Below, piece after piece: positions 35,517-45,157 of a DNA stretch of 64,000 nucleotides. Numbering within the stretch: the stretch's first letter is position 1; every line of letters begins with the position of its first letter. The notes beneath the pieces were generated by a model. The model was given only the letters and a program-made list of their open reading frames with translations. It ran no database searches and was not told the origin of the DNA. The translations under genes were made by a program, and so were the position numbers. Origin of the DNA: Spirosomataceae bacterium TFI 002. GTDB lineage: Bacteria > Bacteroidota > Bacteroidia > Cytophagales > Spirosomataceae. The DNA is taken from the NCBI GenBank assembly GCA_900230115.1, contig LT907983.1, positions 124,001 through 188,000 on the forward strand, written 5' to 3'.

Positions 35517-36596
35517 ATGAAAAAAATGCTTTTTACTGTTTTAACTATTTCACTTTTCTCATGTGGTAAGAAAGACATCCCGAAATCAGATCAAACAGAA
35601 TTGTATTTCCCTACAAGTCAAAACTGGGAAACAATAAGCCCTAGTTCATTAAAATGGGATACTCAAAAAATAGAAGAGTTGTACGATGTGCTAGAGGCAG
35701 GAAAATCAAGAGCCTTTTTAGTTTTGAAAGACGGGAAAATCGTTCTAGAAAAATACTGGGGCAAAGACATTCTTAACTTTAGAGATTTTGATCAAGATGC
35801 TCAATGGTATTGGGCTTCGGCAGGTAAAACTTTAACGGCCAGCTTAGTTGGCATTGCAGAACAAGAGGGATACCTGAGTCAAAAAGATAAAACTTCTCAA
35901 TACCTGGGCATTAATTGGACTTCTTTGCCGCTTGAGAAAGAAGAAAAAATTACTATTGGGAATCAGCTTACTATGACAAGCGGGTTAGACGATTTAGTGC
36001 CAAATTCTGGTTCGATTGCCCCTCAAGATTTAAAATATAAAGCAGATGCTGGTACCAGATGGGCCTATCACAACGCTCCTTATACACTACTTGACCAAGT
36101 TGTTAGTAAAGCAACAAATACTGACTTTGATATTTATTTTGAGAACAAAATCAAAAGTAAAACAGGAATGGATGGTCAATGGAGATGGATAAACAATGAT
36201 CATGTTTATTTTAGTACTGCAAGATCAATGGCGAGGTTTGGTTTGCTAATTTTAAACAAAGGCCAATGGGAAAATGAAATAGTAGTTAATGAAAGCTTTA
36301 TCAGTGAAATGACTGCTAGCTCTCAGGATTTAAACCAAAGTTACGGTTACTTATGGTGGTTAAATGGAAAGCCTTCCTATAAATTACCTACCATTCAAAC
36401 CAATTTCAACGGATCTATTATCCCTAATGGCCCCTCTGATATGGTGATGGGACTTGGCAAAAATGGGCAATTTATATGTGTGATTCCATCTCAAAATATC
36501 GTTTTAATAAGAATGGGTGAAGATCCTGATCCTTCACCAGTAACTACACTTTTTTTAGATCAGATTTGGAAAAAGATGAATGAGATAACCCCCTAG
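35517..36596 (+). CDS. Serine hydrolase lipoprotein (beta-lactamase/esterase EstB-like)
   Basis: A 359-residue lipoprotein (ISLFSC, lipid Cys at 16) of the class C beta-lactamase/DD-peptidase fold. The nucleophile motif is S101-A-G-K104 and the second motif Y184-H-N186; the KTG-like third motif is not obvious, as in many esterase relatives. The ATG at 35517 was selected because it starts the signal peptide; a TTG... or ATG-like start further upstream would add a hydrophilic prefix. The substrate is unknown (ester, amide or D-amino acid peptide). The YwbE gene follows after 4 nt. Confidence 0.87.
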   Translation: MKKMLFTVLTISLFSCGKKDIPKSDQTELYFPTSQNWETISPSSLKWDTQKIEELYDVLEAGKSRAFLVLKDGKIVLEKYWGKDILNFRDFDQDAQWYWASAGKTLTASLVGIAEQEGYLSQKDKTSQYLGINWTSLPLEKEEKITIGNQLTMTSGLDDLVPNSGSIAPQDLKYKADAGTRWAYHNAPYTLLDQVVSKATNTDFDIYFENKIKSKTGMDGQWRWINNDHVYFSTARSMARFGLLILNKGQWENEIVVNESFISEMTASSQDLNQSYGYLWWLNGKPSYKLPTIQTNFNGSIIPNGPSDMVMGLGKNGQFICVIPSQNIVLIRMGEDPDPSPVTTLFLDQIWKKMNEITP

Positions 36597-36600
36597 CTAA

Positions 36601-36798
36601 ATGAAAAATACACCTAAAAGAAGCGAAATAAACATTGGAAGCGAAGTAGAGATCATCCAAAAGCACCATCAACGTAGCGGCGAACTTACAAATGGGTTTG
36701 TAAAACGATTATTAACAAAAGTAGAATCTCATACTCATGGAATTAAAGTAATGCTTGATACAGGTGAGGTAGGAAGGGTACAGGAGCTCGTGGAATAA
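36601..36798 (+). CDS. YwbE family small protein
   Basis: A 65-residue protein matching the YwbE (DUF2196) family: VGSEVEIIQ-type N-terminal strand (IGSEVEIIQKHHQRSGELTNG), central VKRLLTKV and C-terminal HGIKVMLDTGEVGRVQ. The small beta-barrel-like fold suggests nucleic-acid or ribosome contact, but the role is not known. It directly follows the serine hydrolase gene. Confidence 0.9.
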   Translation: MKNTPKRSEINIGSEVEIIQKHHQRSGELTNGFVKRLLTKVESHTHGIKVMLDTGEVGRVQELVE

Positions 36799-36879
36799 GT
36801 TAATTGATTTTATAATTAGAGATAGCCTTTCCATAATTATAATATTTAACGAATTTGGGGAAATTATTCAACCCCCAAA

Positions 36880-38349
36880 ATGAAATATTTACTTTATACA
36901 CTCTTCGCTTTTACACTATTTTCTTGTCGAAGTGTCGATAATGATGAGTCTGCCACAACTGTAGACCAACCAATCGCTTTACATCCTCAAAACCCACACT
37001 ACTTCATTTATAAAGGGAAGACGCTAGGATTGATTACTTCTGCTGAGCATTATGGTGCAGTTTTAAATCTGGATTTTGATTACAAAACCTACCTCAATAC
37101 CCTTGCTACGGAAGGTATGAATTACACTAGAGTATTTACTGGTAGTTATTTTGAAAACCCAGGAGACTTTGGAATAAAACACAATACACTCGCTCCTGCT
37201 TCTGGTCGAGTAATTACGCCATGGGTCAAAAATGAAGAAGGAAAGTACGACCTTTCAAGCTTTAATGATGATTACTTTGTTCGCATTAAGGATTTTCTAA
37301 GAATAGCACAAGAGAAAGGAATTATCGTAGAAATTACCCTATTCTCTTCTATTTACCAAGACAAAAATTGGGAGATAGTTCCTCAAAACCCAGCAAATAA
37401 CATCAACATCACTGAGGACATCACGCGTTTTGAAGCCCAAACTATCAATAACAAAAGCTTAATGGGTTTCCAAAAAGCTTTTGTTGCAAAAATGGTGAGT
37501 GAGTTGAATGAGTTTGACAACATCTTCTTCGAGATCCAAAACGAACCTTGGTCGGACCACAATGTACCAGTTTATAACATTGTCAATAAGGACGAATTGA
37601 AAGAAAATGATTGGCAAAATAAAGCAGACTTAGCTTCTGATGAGGTATTGGAATGGCACAAAGTAATTGCAAAAGCAATTACTGCAACAGAGTCAAGCCT
37701 AAAGAAAAAACACCTCATTGCACAAAATTACGTAAACTACAGAGCATCAATTCCTGAAGTTGACTCCAATATTTCAATTATCAATTTTCACTATGCTTGG
37801 CCCGAAGCCGCAGAATGGAACTATCACTACGACAAAGTTATTGGCTCAGATGAATCAGGCTTTGCTGGCACTACCGACCAAGTATACCGTAGACAAGCAT
37901 GGCAATTTATGCTCAGTGGTGGTGGACTATTCAATAGTTTGGACTATTCCTTTTTCGTAGGAAAAGAAGATGGAACTGGCGAAAACATAGGGCCTGGTGG
38001 TGGATCTCCCACACTTAGAAGTCAATTAAAAACCTTAAGTACTTTCTTGCATTCATTTGAGCTAGAAAAACTAAAACCAACAAAAGCACTAGTAAAAAAG
38101 GCTCCTGGACTTATCTCTTATGCTTTATCTGATGGTGAAAAAGCGACAGCAGTATACTTGAGAAGTACAGGTACAAAAAGGTCGACTTTAGAACTTCAAA
38201 TGAAAGATGGAGATTATGAGATACAATATCTAAACACGCTTTCAGATGAATATTTGCCAAAGACAAATGCTAAGTCAGAGAATGGAATTGTTACTATTCC
38301 GGTTAATATCCCAGATGGTGAGATTGCATTGAAAATTGTGAGAGATTAG
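36880..38349 (+). CDS. GH-A clan glycoside hydrolase-like lipoprotein
   Basis: A 489-residue lipoprotein (TLFSC, lipid Cys at 16). Residues about 35-370 read as a (beta/alpha)8 barrel of the cellulase type: NYTRVF, IVEITLFSS, then the acid/base N221-E-P223 (FFEIQNEPW) and a possible nucleophile E325 (IGSDESGF). A C-terminal beta domain of about 80 residues follows. The overall plan resembles GH5/GH-A enzymes, but the family number cannot be fixed by eye. It is cell-surface or periplasmic. A convergent M1 peptidase gene lies behind a shared terminator. Confidence 0.75.
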   Translation: MKYLLYTLFAFTLFSCRSVDNDESATTVDQPIALHPQNPHYFIYKGKTLGLITSAEHYGAVLNLDFDYKTYLNTLATEGMNYTRVFTGSYFENPGDFGIKHNTLAPASGRVITPWVKNEEGKYDLSSFNDDYFVRIKDFLRIAQEKGIIVEITLFSSIYQDKNWEIVPQNPANNINITEDITRFEAQTINNKSLMGFQKAFVAKMVSELNEFDNIFFEIQNEPWSDHNVPVYNIVNKDELKENDWQNKADLASDEVLEWHKVIAKAITATESSLKKKHLIAQNYVNYRASIPEVDSNISIINFHYAWPEAAEWNYHYDKVIGSDESGFAGTTDQVYRRQAWQFMLSGGGLFNSLDYSFFVGKEDGTGENIGPGGGSPTLRSQLKTLSTFLHSFELEKLKPTKALVKKAPGLISYALSDGEKATAVYLRSTGTKRSTLELQMKDGDYEIQYLNTLSDEYLPKTNAKSENGIVTIPVNIPDGEIALKIVRD

Positions 38350-38443
38350 AGTTTATTCATTCTCATTCTTTTGTTGTCCAAAAATGGAAAACTTATTAAT
38401 CAAGGTACGTTTAAAGATCAACATTCCAGCACCATTACATAAA

Positions 38444-38475
38444 AAAGCCCATCCTCGTTATTGAGAATGGGCTTT
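38444..38475. terminator. Bidirectional terminator between convergent genes
   Basis: Stem AAAGCCCATCCTC / GAGAATGGGCTTT (one mismatch) with loop GTTATT, flanked by A6 and T-rich sequence, so it can serve both strands. Confidence 0.8.
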
Positions 38476-38493
38476 CCTTTGATTTAAAGAAAC

Positions 38494-40866
38494 TTAATTT
38501 CTTCCGTCTTGCGTGGCTGCTGGTCTTCCGATTCCAGCTTCTTGCATTGGATTTTCTCCTCCACCACCTCTTCTACCATTGCTTTTATAAAGCTTAAACC
38601 TTGTAGGCTCTTCTGGCTCACGTGGGAAAACATTATCTTTAGTATTGATATCCGCAATCTCCATATAAGGGTCAAGGATAAACTTGCTCACTTTCTTTTT
38701 AGTAGCAATCGTTTTAGCTATTTCAGTATCATTCTTTCTCCAAATCTCAGCAGGATAACGTACATCTTCTGTTGTACCATCTTCAAAAACCATTTGGATT
38801 ATAACTGGCATAACTGTTCCCCCTTCATTCTTGATTTTAAGTGCGTAATAGTTCATACCTTCTTCCATCAGTGACTTTTCATCTTCACCTAAAGAATTTT
38901 TCAGTCTTTCGTAAGCTGCCTTATCTTTTGGAGTAACCGCAAATGGATCGTATGAGTTATAAAAATCCTTCATAGTAGGATCTTTTTCAACTACTGTTTG
39001 AGAAATATCTTTTTCATTTCTCATTACAGATTGTGTTTTTCTGCTTTTCTCAAACTCTTTTCTCTCAGCTGCTTTAGCAATTTCTGGATCTTGAGTATCA
39101 AGTGCAAACCACTCTACTTCAGCAAGATTTTGATCTACAGGCTCAACTCCAAAGAACCAACCTTTCCAAAACCAATCTAAATCAACACCACTCGCATCTT
39201 CCATTGTACGAAAAAAGTCTGCTGGTTTTGGGTGCTTAAATGCCCAACGTCTTGCATATTCTTTAAATGCATAATCAAATAGCTCACGACCCATTACTGT
39301 TTCACGCAAAATATTAAGTGCAGTTGCTGGTTTTGCATAAGCATTTGGTCCGAAATACTGAATATTTTCTGAGTTGGTCATGATTGGAGATAACTTCTCC
39401 TGATCAATGCTCATGTAAGGAACAATGTACTGAGGCTCACCTCTACGAGATGGGAAATCTCTATCCCAGTGTTGCTCCGAGATATATTGACAGAAAGTAT
39501 TCAAACCTTCATCCATCCATGTCCACTGACGCTCGTCAGAGTTAACAATCATAGGGAAAAAGTTATGACCTACTTCATGTATAATTACTCCGATCATTCC
39601 AGCTTTCGTACGCTCACTGTATGTTCCGTCAGCTTCTGGACGACCACCGTTGAAACTAATCATAGGAAACTCCATTCCACCACCCGCAGTTGAGTGACAT
39701 GAAATTGCTACAGGATAAGGGTATTCAAAAGTTTGCTCTCCATATGTTTTCAATGTATGCTCTACTACTCTTGTGCTGTACTGCTCCCAAAGAGGATTTC
39801 CTTCTTTAGGATATACGCTCATACTCCAAATCTTCTTTCCATTTCCGTAAACATCAGTTTGCATCGCATCCCAAATAAATCGACGTGAAGATGCGAATGC
39901 GAAGTCTCTTACATTCGTTGCTTTGAAAACCCAAGTTTGTTTTTTAGTAGATGGGTTCTTAGATTTTGCGATAGCTTCATCTTGCGTCACCAATATAACT
40001 GGTGTAGTAGATTTAGAAGCCTTGTCCATTCTATTTCTTACTTCTTTGCTTAATACCTTGCTGTAGTTCTGGCACTCACCAGTTGCAACAACAACGTGAT
40101 CATCTGGAGTAGTGATTTCAACTTCATAATCTCCAAATACTAAAGAAAACTCACCGCTTCCCATGAACTGCTTATTTTGCCATCCTTCATAATCATCGTA
40201 CACACACATTCTAGGGAACCAGTGTGCCATGAAATAATTGTAGTTACCATCTTCTTCAAAAAGCTCGTAACCTGAACGTCCGTAATAAGGTGCAATGTTA
40301 AATGACCAATCAATTTGTAAACTTACTTGTGAACCTGTTTGCATTGGTGTAGGTAAATCAACACGCATCATAGTACCATTGATCGTATATTTCATTGGCT
40401 TACCACTCATGTCTTTCACATGCTTAATGTCATAGCCTTGCTCAACGTTTTTGTCTACATTGCCAAAAACAGAAGAAGCGGAATTTAATCCACTCAATGC
40501 TCTAGCAGAAGTACCGTTTTCGTTAATTCCACCTGTTTTAGAAAGTGCGTTGATAGAATTGTCCTTGAACATATTCATGTCCAATTGTAACCACAAGTAA
40601 GACAATACATCAGGAGAGTTATTGAAATAAGTAATTGTTTCAGAACCAGTGATTCTTTGTTTCGCATCATCCAATTCTACCTTGATTTTGTAATCAGCTT
40701 TCTGTTGGAAATAATCTCTTCCTGGTGCTCCCATACCATTTCTGTATGTATTTGGAGTCGGAAGCTCTTGACCCATTTGCTCAAATTTGAGCGAGTTCTT
40801 GTTTTGTGAAATTGCGGGTAACGCAATCAGCCCTATCATTAAGAGGCTTAGTAGTTTTTTGTACAT
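38494..40866 (-). CDS. M1 family zinc aminopeptidase-like protein, secreted
   Basis: A 790-residue protein with a signal peptide (about 1-20). The M1 N-terminal saddle domain leads to the GGGMEFP substrate motif (about 395-401) and zinc site H430-E-V-G-H434 with the third ligand E453 (WMDEGLNTF). A non-catalytic C-terminal region follows, ending with a glycine/arginine-rich tail (GRRGGGGENP). The ATG at 40866 was chosen for its signal peptide; the open frame continues upstream without membrane or peptidase features. It would trim peptides in the periplasm or outside. The tail is odd and could be a low-complexity surface anchor. Confidence 0.92.
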   Translation of the reverse strand: MYKKLLSLLMIGLIALPAISQNKNSLKFEQMGQELPTPNTYRNGMGAPGRDYFQQKADYKIKVELDDAKQRITGSETITYFNNSPDVLSYLWLQLDMNMFKDNSINALSKTGGINENGTSARALSGLNSASSVFGNVDKNVEQGYDIKHVKDMSGKPMKYTINGTMMRVDLPTPMQTGSQVSLQIDWSFNIAPYYGRSGYELFEEDGNYNYFMAHWFPRMCVYDDYEGWQNKQFMGSGEFSLVFGDYEVEITTPDDHVVVATGECQNYSKVLSKEVRNRMDKASKSTTPVILVTQDEAIAKSKNPSTKKQTWVFKATNVRDFAFASSRRFIWDAMQTDVYGNGKKIWSMSVYPKEGNPLWEQYSTRVVEHTLKTYGEQTFEYPYPVAISCHSTAGGGMEFPMISFNGGRPEADGTYSERTKAGMIGVIIHEVGHNFFPMIVNSDERQWTWMDEGLNTFCQYISEQHWDRDFPSRRGEPQYIVPYMSIDQEKLSPIMTNSENIQYFGPNAYAKPATALNILRETVMGRELFDYAFKEYARRWAFKHPKPADFFRTMEDASGVDLDWFWKGWFFGVEPVDQNLAEVEWFALDTQDPEIAKAAERKEFEKSRKTQSVMRNEKDISQTVVEKDPTMKDFYNSYDPFAVTPKDKAAYERLKNSLGEDEKSLMEEGMNYYALKIKNEGGTVMPVIIQMVFEDGTTEDVRYPAEIWRKNDTEIAKTIATKKKVSKFILDPYMEIADINTKDNVFPREPEEPTRFKLYKSNGRRGGGGENPMQEAGIGRPAATQDGRN

Positions 40867-41130
40867 ATCGTTTATTGACGGGTTAAAGGAAACATACTCT
40901 ATATATGTATCCGACATAATGAACAAATATAATGAAGAATCGAAGAAGTTAAAATGATACAGTTCCAATGATCAAATTCTCCCTCCATGTTTCAAATTTT
41001 GCTATATATATGTCAATTTTGAGTTCACAATGTTGCAAAAGGGGGCATGTTTTTTCTCAATCCTCTATAAGTATTATTTTAGAGTCCCAAATAATAAGTA
41101 GCTTCGGCATACAAATTCAACCTCATTCAA

Positions 41131-42624
41131 ATGAAAAAGCTTATTTTAGTTCTTCTCACTTTTTGTTCATCGTTGTACGCTCAACCTAATATCGTTTATA
41201 TCCTAGCCGACGATTTAGGATATGGTGAACTCGGAGTATATGGGCAGCAAATGATTGAAACTCCCAATATCGACGCCTTAGCTGGCAGAGGTATGATTTT
41301 CACCCAACATTACTCTGGTGCCCCAGTGTGTGCTCCAGCTAGAGGAAGCCTACTTACTGGTTTACACACAGGGCATGCACATGTACGAGGAAATGACGAA
41401 TGGGCGAGCAGAGGAGACGTGTGGAGCTTAGAAGCTATGTTTAAAGACGCTAACCTAGAAGGCCAAAGACCACTTCCAGATAGTATTGTGACCATAGGAG
41501 AAATGCTTCAAAAAGCTGGCTATCAAACTGGTATTGTGGGAAAGTGGGGACTAGGAGGCCCTGAAACAGAAAGCATTCCAACCACCCAAGGTTTCAACTT
41601 TTTCTATGGTTACAACTGCCAGCGACAAGCACATACTTACTACCCCAGCCATCTTTGGAAAAATGAAGAAAAAATTGTCCTAAAGAATAAAATTGTTCCA
41701 CTGGCACAAGGATTACCACAAAACCTCGATCCATACGACCCTGTTAGCTATGAGCCATATAGTCAAAATGATTACTCAGCCACCCTCATGCATGATGAAG
41801 CACTGGGCTTTATTGATCTAAATAAAAATAATCCCTTTTTCCTTTATTATGCCTCCCCTATTCCACATGTAGCCCTTCAAGCTCCTGAAAAATGGGTAAA
41901 ATACTACGAAACAAAGTTTGGCAGAGAAGAGCCTTATACTGGCAAAAGTTATTACCCTAATCGTACACCTAGAGCAACTTACGCCGCAATGATTACCTAT
42001 TTGGATGAACAGGTAGGCGAATTAGTGCAAAAGCTAAAAGACAATGGTCAATATGAAAACACGCTTATTATATTCACAAGCGACAATGGACCATCTTATG
42101 CTGGCGGTGCTCCAACTAAGCATTTTCAAAGTGGCAAGCCATACTCTGCTGAATATGGCAGGGCAAAAGGATTTGTGTTTGAAGGTGGAATTCGAGTTCC
42201 AATGATCGCTGCATGGCCCAGAAAAATCAAGGCAGGTAGCAAAAGCGACCACATTTCAGCTTTTTATGATGTCATGGCAACATTTGCTGACATCTCAAAA
42301 GTGGAAGCTCCCAGTAATGATGGTATTAGCTTCTTACCTACACTTTTGGGTAAAAAACAAAAGCAACATGAATACCTATTTTGGGAATTTACAGGCTATA
42401 ACGGACAGCAAGCAATAAGGAAGGGAGATTGGAAAGCAATTCGAATTGGGATCATGAAAGGAGAAATGGGAATTAAGCTTTTTGATTTATCGAAAGATCC
42501 ACTTGAATTAAATGATATTGCTAACCGAAACCCAAAAGTCGTGAAAGAAATGGAGCGAATTTTCAGAGAAAATCATACTCGAGCAAGTACTGAGAAATTT
42601 CGAATGGCTGAATTGGGTGATTGA
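41131..42624 (+). CDS. Sulfatase, arylsulfatase A-like, secreted
   Basis: A 497-residue sulfatase with a signal peptide (cleavage after SLYA). D27-D28 (LADDLGYGE) bind calcium, and the formylglycine site is C67-A-P-A-R71 in GAPVCAPARGSLLTG, where the usual Ser before Arg is Ala. VGKWGLGG, HVALQAPEKW and SDNGPSYAGGAP are later active-site blocks. It is a different subfamily from the first sulfatase of the window. It lies divergent from the M1 peptidase gene with a 264-bp gap that should hold both promoters but shows no clear element. The substrate is unknown. Confidence 0.92.
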   Translation: MKKLILVLLTFCSSLYAQPNIVYILADDLGYGELGVYGQQMIETPNIDALAGRGMIFTQHYSGAPVCAPARGSLLTGLHTGHAHVRGNDEWASRGDVWSLEAMFKDANLEGQRPLPDSIVTIGEMLQKAGYQTGIVGKWGLGGPETESIPTTQGFNFFYGYNCQRQAHTYYPSHLWKNEEKIVLKNKIVPLAQGLPQNLDPYDPVSYEPYSQNDYSATLMHDEALGFIDLNKNNPFFLYYASPIPHVALQAPEKWVKYYETKFGREEPYTGKSYYPNRTPRATYAAMITYLDEQVGELVQKLKDNGQYENTLIIFTSDNGPSYAGGAPTKHFQSGKPYSAEYGRAKGFVFEGGIRVPMIAAWPRKIKAGSKSDHISAFYDVMATFADISKVEAPSNDGISFLPTLLGKKQKQHEYLFWEFTGYNGQQAIRKGDWKAIRIGIMKGEMGIKLFDLSKDPLELNDIANRNPKVVKEMERIFRENHTRASTEKFRMAELGD

Positions 42625-42632
42625 TCAAATAA

Positions 42633-42664
42633 AAAAGGCTCACCTTCTTAGATGAGCCTTTTCT
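42633..42664 (+). terminator. Intrinsic terminator after the second sulfatase
   Basis: Stem AAAAGGCTCA / TGAGCCTTTT around ACC...GA loop sequence, beginning 9 nt after the stop and followed by T-rich DNA; usable in both directions. Confidence 0.8.
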
Positions 42665-42682
42665 GTTCTTCATGGTAAATTC

Positions 42683-43414
42683 TTACTTTACCAAGTAATA
42701 TCCGTCACTTCCAACACTTACATTTGGAAGGGTTTTATTTTTTTCAAATGATGTATATCCTGGCGTTAAAGAAGACCAAAACTTCTTCAAATCTCCAGAT
42801 GCACCTTTGGAAATCGTTTCCATTCCCTTGTCCATTCTGGTAGGGAATATATGAACGTTTACTGGACCACTATCCTTTGCCATTGCAGCTAAAAGATAAA
42901 GCTCCTTTATGTTTTCGTCACCAATAGGAATACATCCAATGGTAATGCAATCTCCATGAATAAAGATATTGTCGCCGGGATTTAATTTATCGGCGAAATG
43001 CAAATCTGACTCGTTAGGGTAATTGATTCTAAAAGACAGATAATAAGCACTTTCGGGGTTAAAACGGTCTACTTTATAAAACCCTTCTGGCATTTGCTTG
43101 TCTCCACTTCGTCTTTTGGGGCCTAATTCTCCCGTAGTTGCACAGAAATCGTAAGTGTTAATCAATTTATAGGAATTTTCTGACTTGTTTTTTGCCCAAA
43201 CTTCAAGTTTTTGCTCATCCTTAATTCCTCTAATGAATAGGTTGAAGGCGTTTTTGTCAATATCATTTGAAGAAAGCATTGTGGTTACTTTACTTCCTTT
43301 TTGAGCTTTTGCAACTCTTACTCTTTGAAATTGAAGTTGAGATGTTAAGAAGTCTACAGGAATCATTGCAGAGGTAAAAAAGCCGATTAGGCATAGTAGT
43401 GTGATTTTTTTCAT
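42683..43414 (-). CDS. L,D-transpeptidase-fold (YkuD) protein, YafK-like, secreted
   Basis: A 243-residue exported protein with a signal peptide (about 1-18). The YkuD motif is H153-G-D-C-I-T-I-G-C161-I-P-I-G, with the catalytic Cys at 161. Relatives such as YafK/DpaA cleave the link between Braun lipoprotein and peptidoglycan or form 3-3 crosslinks. The tail of about 60 residues after the domain is not recognised. Its convergent neighbour is the second sulfatase, with a terminator between. Confidence 0.88.
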   Translation of the reverse strand: MKKITLLCLIGFFTSAMIPVDFLTSQLQFQRVRVAKAQKGSKVTTMLSSNDIDKNAFNLFIRGIKDEQKLEVWAKNKSENSYKLINTYDFCATTGELGPKRRSGDKQMPEGFYKVDRFNPESAYYLSFRINYPNESDLHFADKLNPGDNIFIHGDCITIGCIPIGDENIKELYLLAAMAKDSGPVNVHIFPTRMDKGMETISKGASGDLKKFWSSLTPGYTSFEKNKTLPNVSVGSDGYYLVK

Positions 43415-43473
43415 ATTATTTGTTTGGGGTTTTGTAGACGTTTAATTTACTAAAAAGTAACAACTTTTTAAAA

Positions 43474-44262
43474 TCACGCTAACAACCAATCCAAAAAATT
43501 GGGCATAACTTTTCTCCAAGTATTGAAGTTATGCTCACCGTCTTCCACCTCTAAATAAGTTACTTTTTTGTAACCTTTGAGCTTCAGTTCATTCATTAAA
43601 TCAACTGTATCATCTATAGAATCTATGATACCATTATTATTCCGATCGCTTTTTTCGTCTTTGGTACCACACTCAAACCAAAACGATAAACCTTCATGAA
43701 AAGAACCACTTCTAACTTTTTGATGCATTATACGATCTTTGTCATCATCGTATCCATCACGGAATTCCTTTTTTCTCCACCAAAATGAACCACTAAACAC
43801 TCCTACCTTTGAAAAAAGAGAAGGATGCTCCCACAGAATATCTAGTGCAGAAAGTCCACCAAGCGAAAATCCAGCAATAAACCTGCTTTCCTTTTCTGTA
43901 GAAGCCGGAAAGTTGGCCTCCACCCATGGCATGAGCTCTTTTATCACAAAATCAGAATGTGCTTGAGCTTTGTTGCCACGTCCCTTATAATCTGGAATAC
44001 CGCTAGTTCCGTACTCGTACAACCTGTCTTTGTTACAGTGAATCCCAACATAAACAAACTCAAAATTCTTTTTAAGATAAAAGTCTTTAAGAATCTCACC
44101 CATTTTGAGCTCACCATAGTCTTGCCCATCATTCATGTACAGGACTGGTATTCGTTTACCTACATAGGACTTCTTCTGAGGTAAAACTATATCAACAATT
44201 ACATCTCTTTTGAGATATTTTGAAAATATTTTTAATCCAAAAAATTTATTTATTCCTGTCAA
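43474..44262 (-). CDS. Esterase family alpha/beta hydrolase (putative esterase D-like)
   Basis: A 262-residue alpha/beta hydrolase of the esterase D/Fes-like group. The nucleophile is S133 in G131-F-S-L-G135, and DGEHNFNTW near the end supplies the catalytic His; an EF-like DRNNNGIIDS segment lies before it. A TTG at 44262 was chosen as start because the domain begins right behind it; the frame continues upstream but would overlap the divergent esterase gene and reads as non-coding there. The pairing with the divergent esterase (44365) suggests common regulation with the ligase operon. Confidence 0.82.
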   Translation of the reverse strand: MTGINKFFGLKIFSKYLKRDVIVDIVLPQKKSYVGKRIPVLYMNDGQDYGELKMGEILKDFYLKKNFEFVYVGIHCNKDRLYEYGTSGIPDYKGRGNKAQAHSDFVIKELMPWVEANFPASTEKESRFIAGFSLGGLSALDILWEHPSLFSKVGVFSGSFWWRKKEFRDGYDDDKDRIMHQKVRSGSFHEGLSFWFECGTKDEKSDRNNNGIIDSIDDTVDLMNELKLKGYKKVTYLEVEDGEHNFNTWRKVMPNFLDWLLA

Positions 44263-44288
44263 ACTGAATTCTAATAAAATAATGATTG

Positions 44289-44296
44289 CAAAATTA
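44289..44296 (-). promoter_or_regulatory. Candidate -7 element on the minus strand
   Basis: TAATTTTG on the minus strand fits TAnnTTTG, 27 nt upstream of the proposed TTG start of the esterase gene. No good -33 partner was seen. Confidence 0.3.
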
Positions 44297-44364
44297 GAAT
44301 AAGTATATGTTATTGCTAATTCTTTAATTGAATTGCAAAAATAACAAAGAAACCTCGCTAGCAG

Positions 44365-45075
44365 ATGCAAGAAGAACACATTAATTATTATTCCCACTCA
44401 CTGGGAAGAAACATTGAAGTCGTAAAACATGGTCATTGGGGTTATCCAGTATTGCTTTTCCCTACCTCGATGGGTAATGTTTACCAAAACAAAGATTTTG
44501 GCTTATTAGACACAATCAAGCATAGAATTGATGGTGGCGAATTAAAGATTTTCAGTGTAGCTTCTATCGACTTTGAGTCATTTTATGGGAAACACTTGTC
44601 TCCCAATATTAAAATTTACAACTATTATCTCTATGCCAAATTTCTTCATGAAGAACTAGTTCCGTATATTAAACGAGAATGTAATGTAGACCGCATTGGT
44701 ATTGCTGGATGTAGTTTTGGTGCTTATCATGCCGCCAATTATGCATTTAAGTACCCAGATGATATTAATTTTTTAATTTCGATGAGCGGTGCCTACAGTA
44801 TTTCATCTTTTATGAATGGGTATTATGACGACAACGTGTACTTCAACAATCCAGTCGATTTTATGAAAAATGCGGAAAGTTGGAAATACAATCACATGAA
44901 AATTGTACTGGGTACAAGTGAATGGGATATCTGTAAAAAGGATAACATTGAAATGTCAAGACTGCTAGGAGACAAGCAAATAGCTCATTGGTACGATGAA
45001 AAAAAATGGATTGAACACGATTGGCCTTTATGGAAAATGGCATTCCCTGAGTATTTAAATGCATTTCACCCATAA
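44365..45075 (+). CDS. Alpha/beta hydrolase-fold esterase, first gene of the ligase cluster
   Basis: A 236-residue cytoplasmic alpha/beta hydrolase. The nucleophile is S117 in G115-C-S-F-G119 and EHDWPLWKMAF near the C-terminus provides the catalytic His. It belongs to the same broad esterase group as the divergent gene at 43474 but is not a close copy. It lies 82 nt before the ATP-grasp gene. In the cluster it could cleave or transfer an acyl group of the ligase product (inference). Confidence 0.83.
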   Translation: MQEEHINYYSHSLGRNIEVVKHGHWGYPVLLFPTSMGNVYQNKDFGLLDTIKHRIDGGELKIFSVASIDFESFYGKHLSPNIKIYNYYLYAKFLHEELVPYIKRECNVDRIGIAGCSFGAYHAANYAFKYPDDINFLISMSGAYSISSFMNGYYDDNVYFNNPVDFMKNAESWKYNHMKIVLGTSEWDICKKDNIEMSRLLGDKQIAHWYDEKKWIEHDWPLWKMAFPEYLNAFHP

Positions 45076-45125
45076 AGAGATTGAAATACTTTTTAAAATA
45101 ATTAAATGCTAATTTTCTGATTATT

Positions 45126-45133
45126 AGCTTTGT
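45126..45133 (+). promoter_or_regulatory. Candidate -7 element of the ATP-grasp operon
   Basis: TAGCTTTG fits TAnnTTTG and ends 24 nt before the ATG at 45158. A separate transcript may therefore start here, behind the esterase gene. Confidence 0.4.
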
Positions 45134-45157
45134 ATAAATTTCACTGACTCAATAAAT

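Noticed and set aside
40867-40968. 5' extension of the M1 peptidase gene
   Set aside because: The signal peptide starts at 40866; upstream codons are aromatic-rich and unlike an exported protein.
40968-41189. Plus-strand 73-codon frame before the second sulfatase
   Set aside because: It ends inside the sulfatase gene in another frame and has no recognisable features.
44263-44397. 5' extension of the minus-strand esterase gene
   Set aside because: It would overlap the divergent esterase gene and covers the region expected to hold both promoters.
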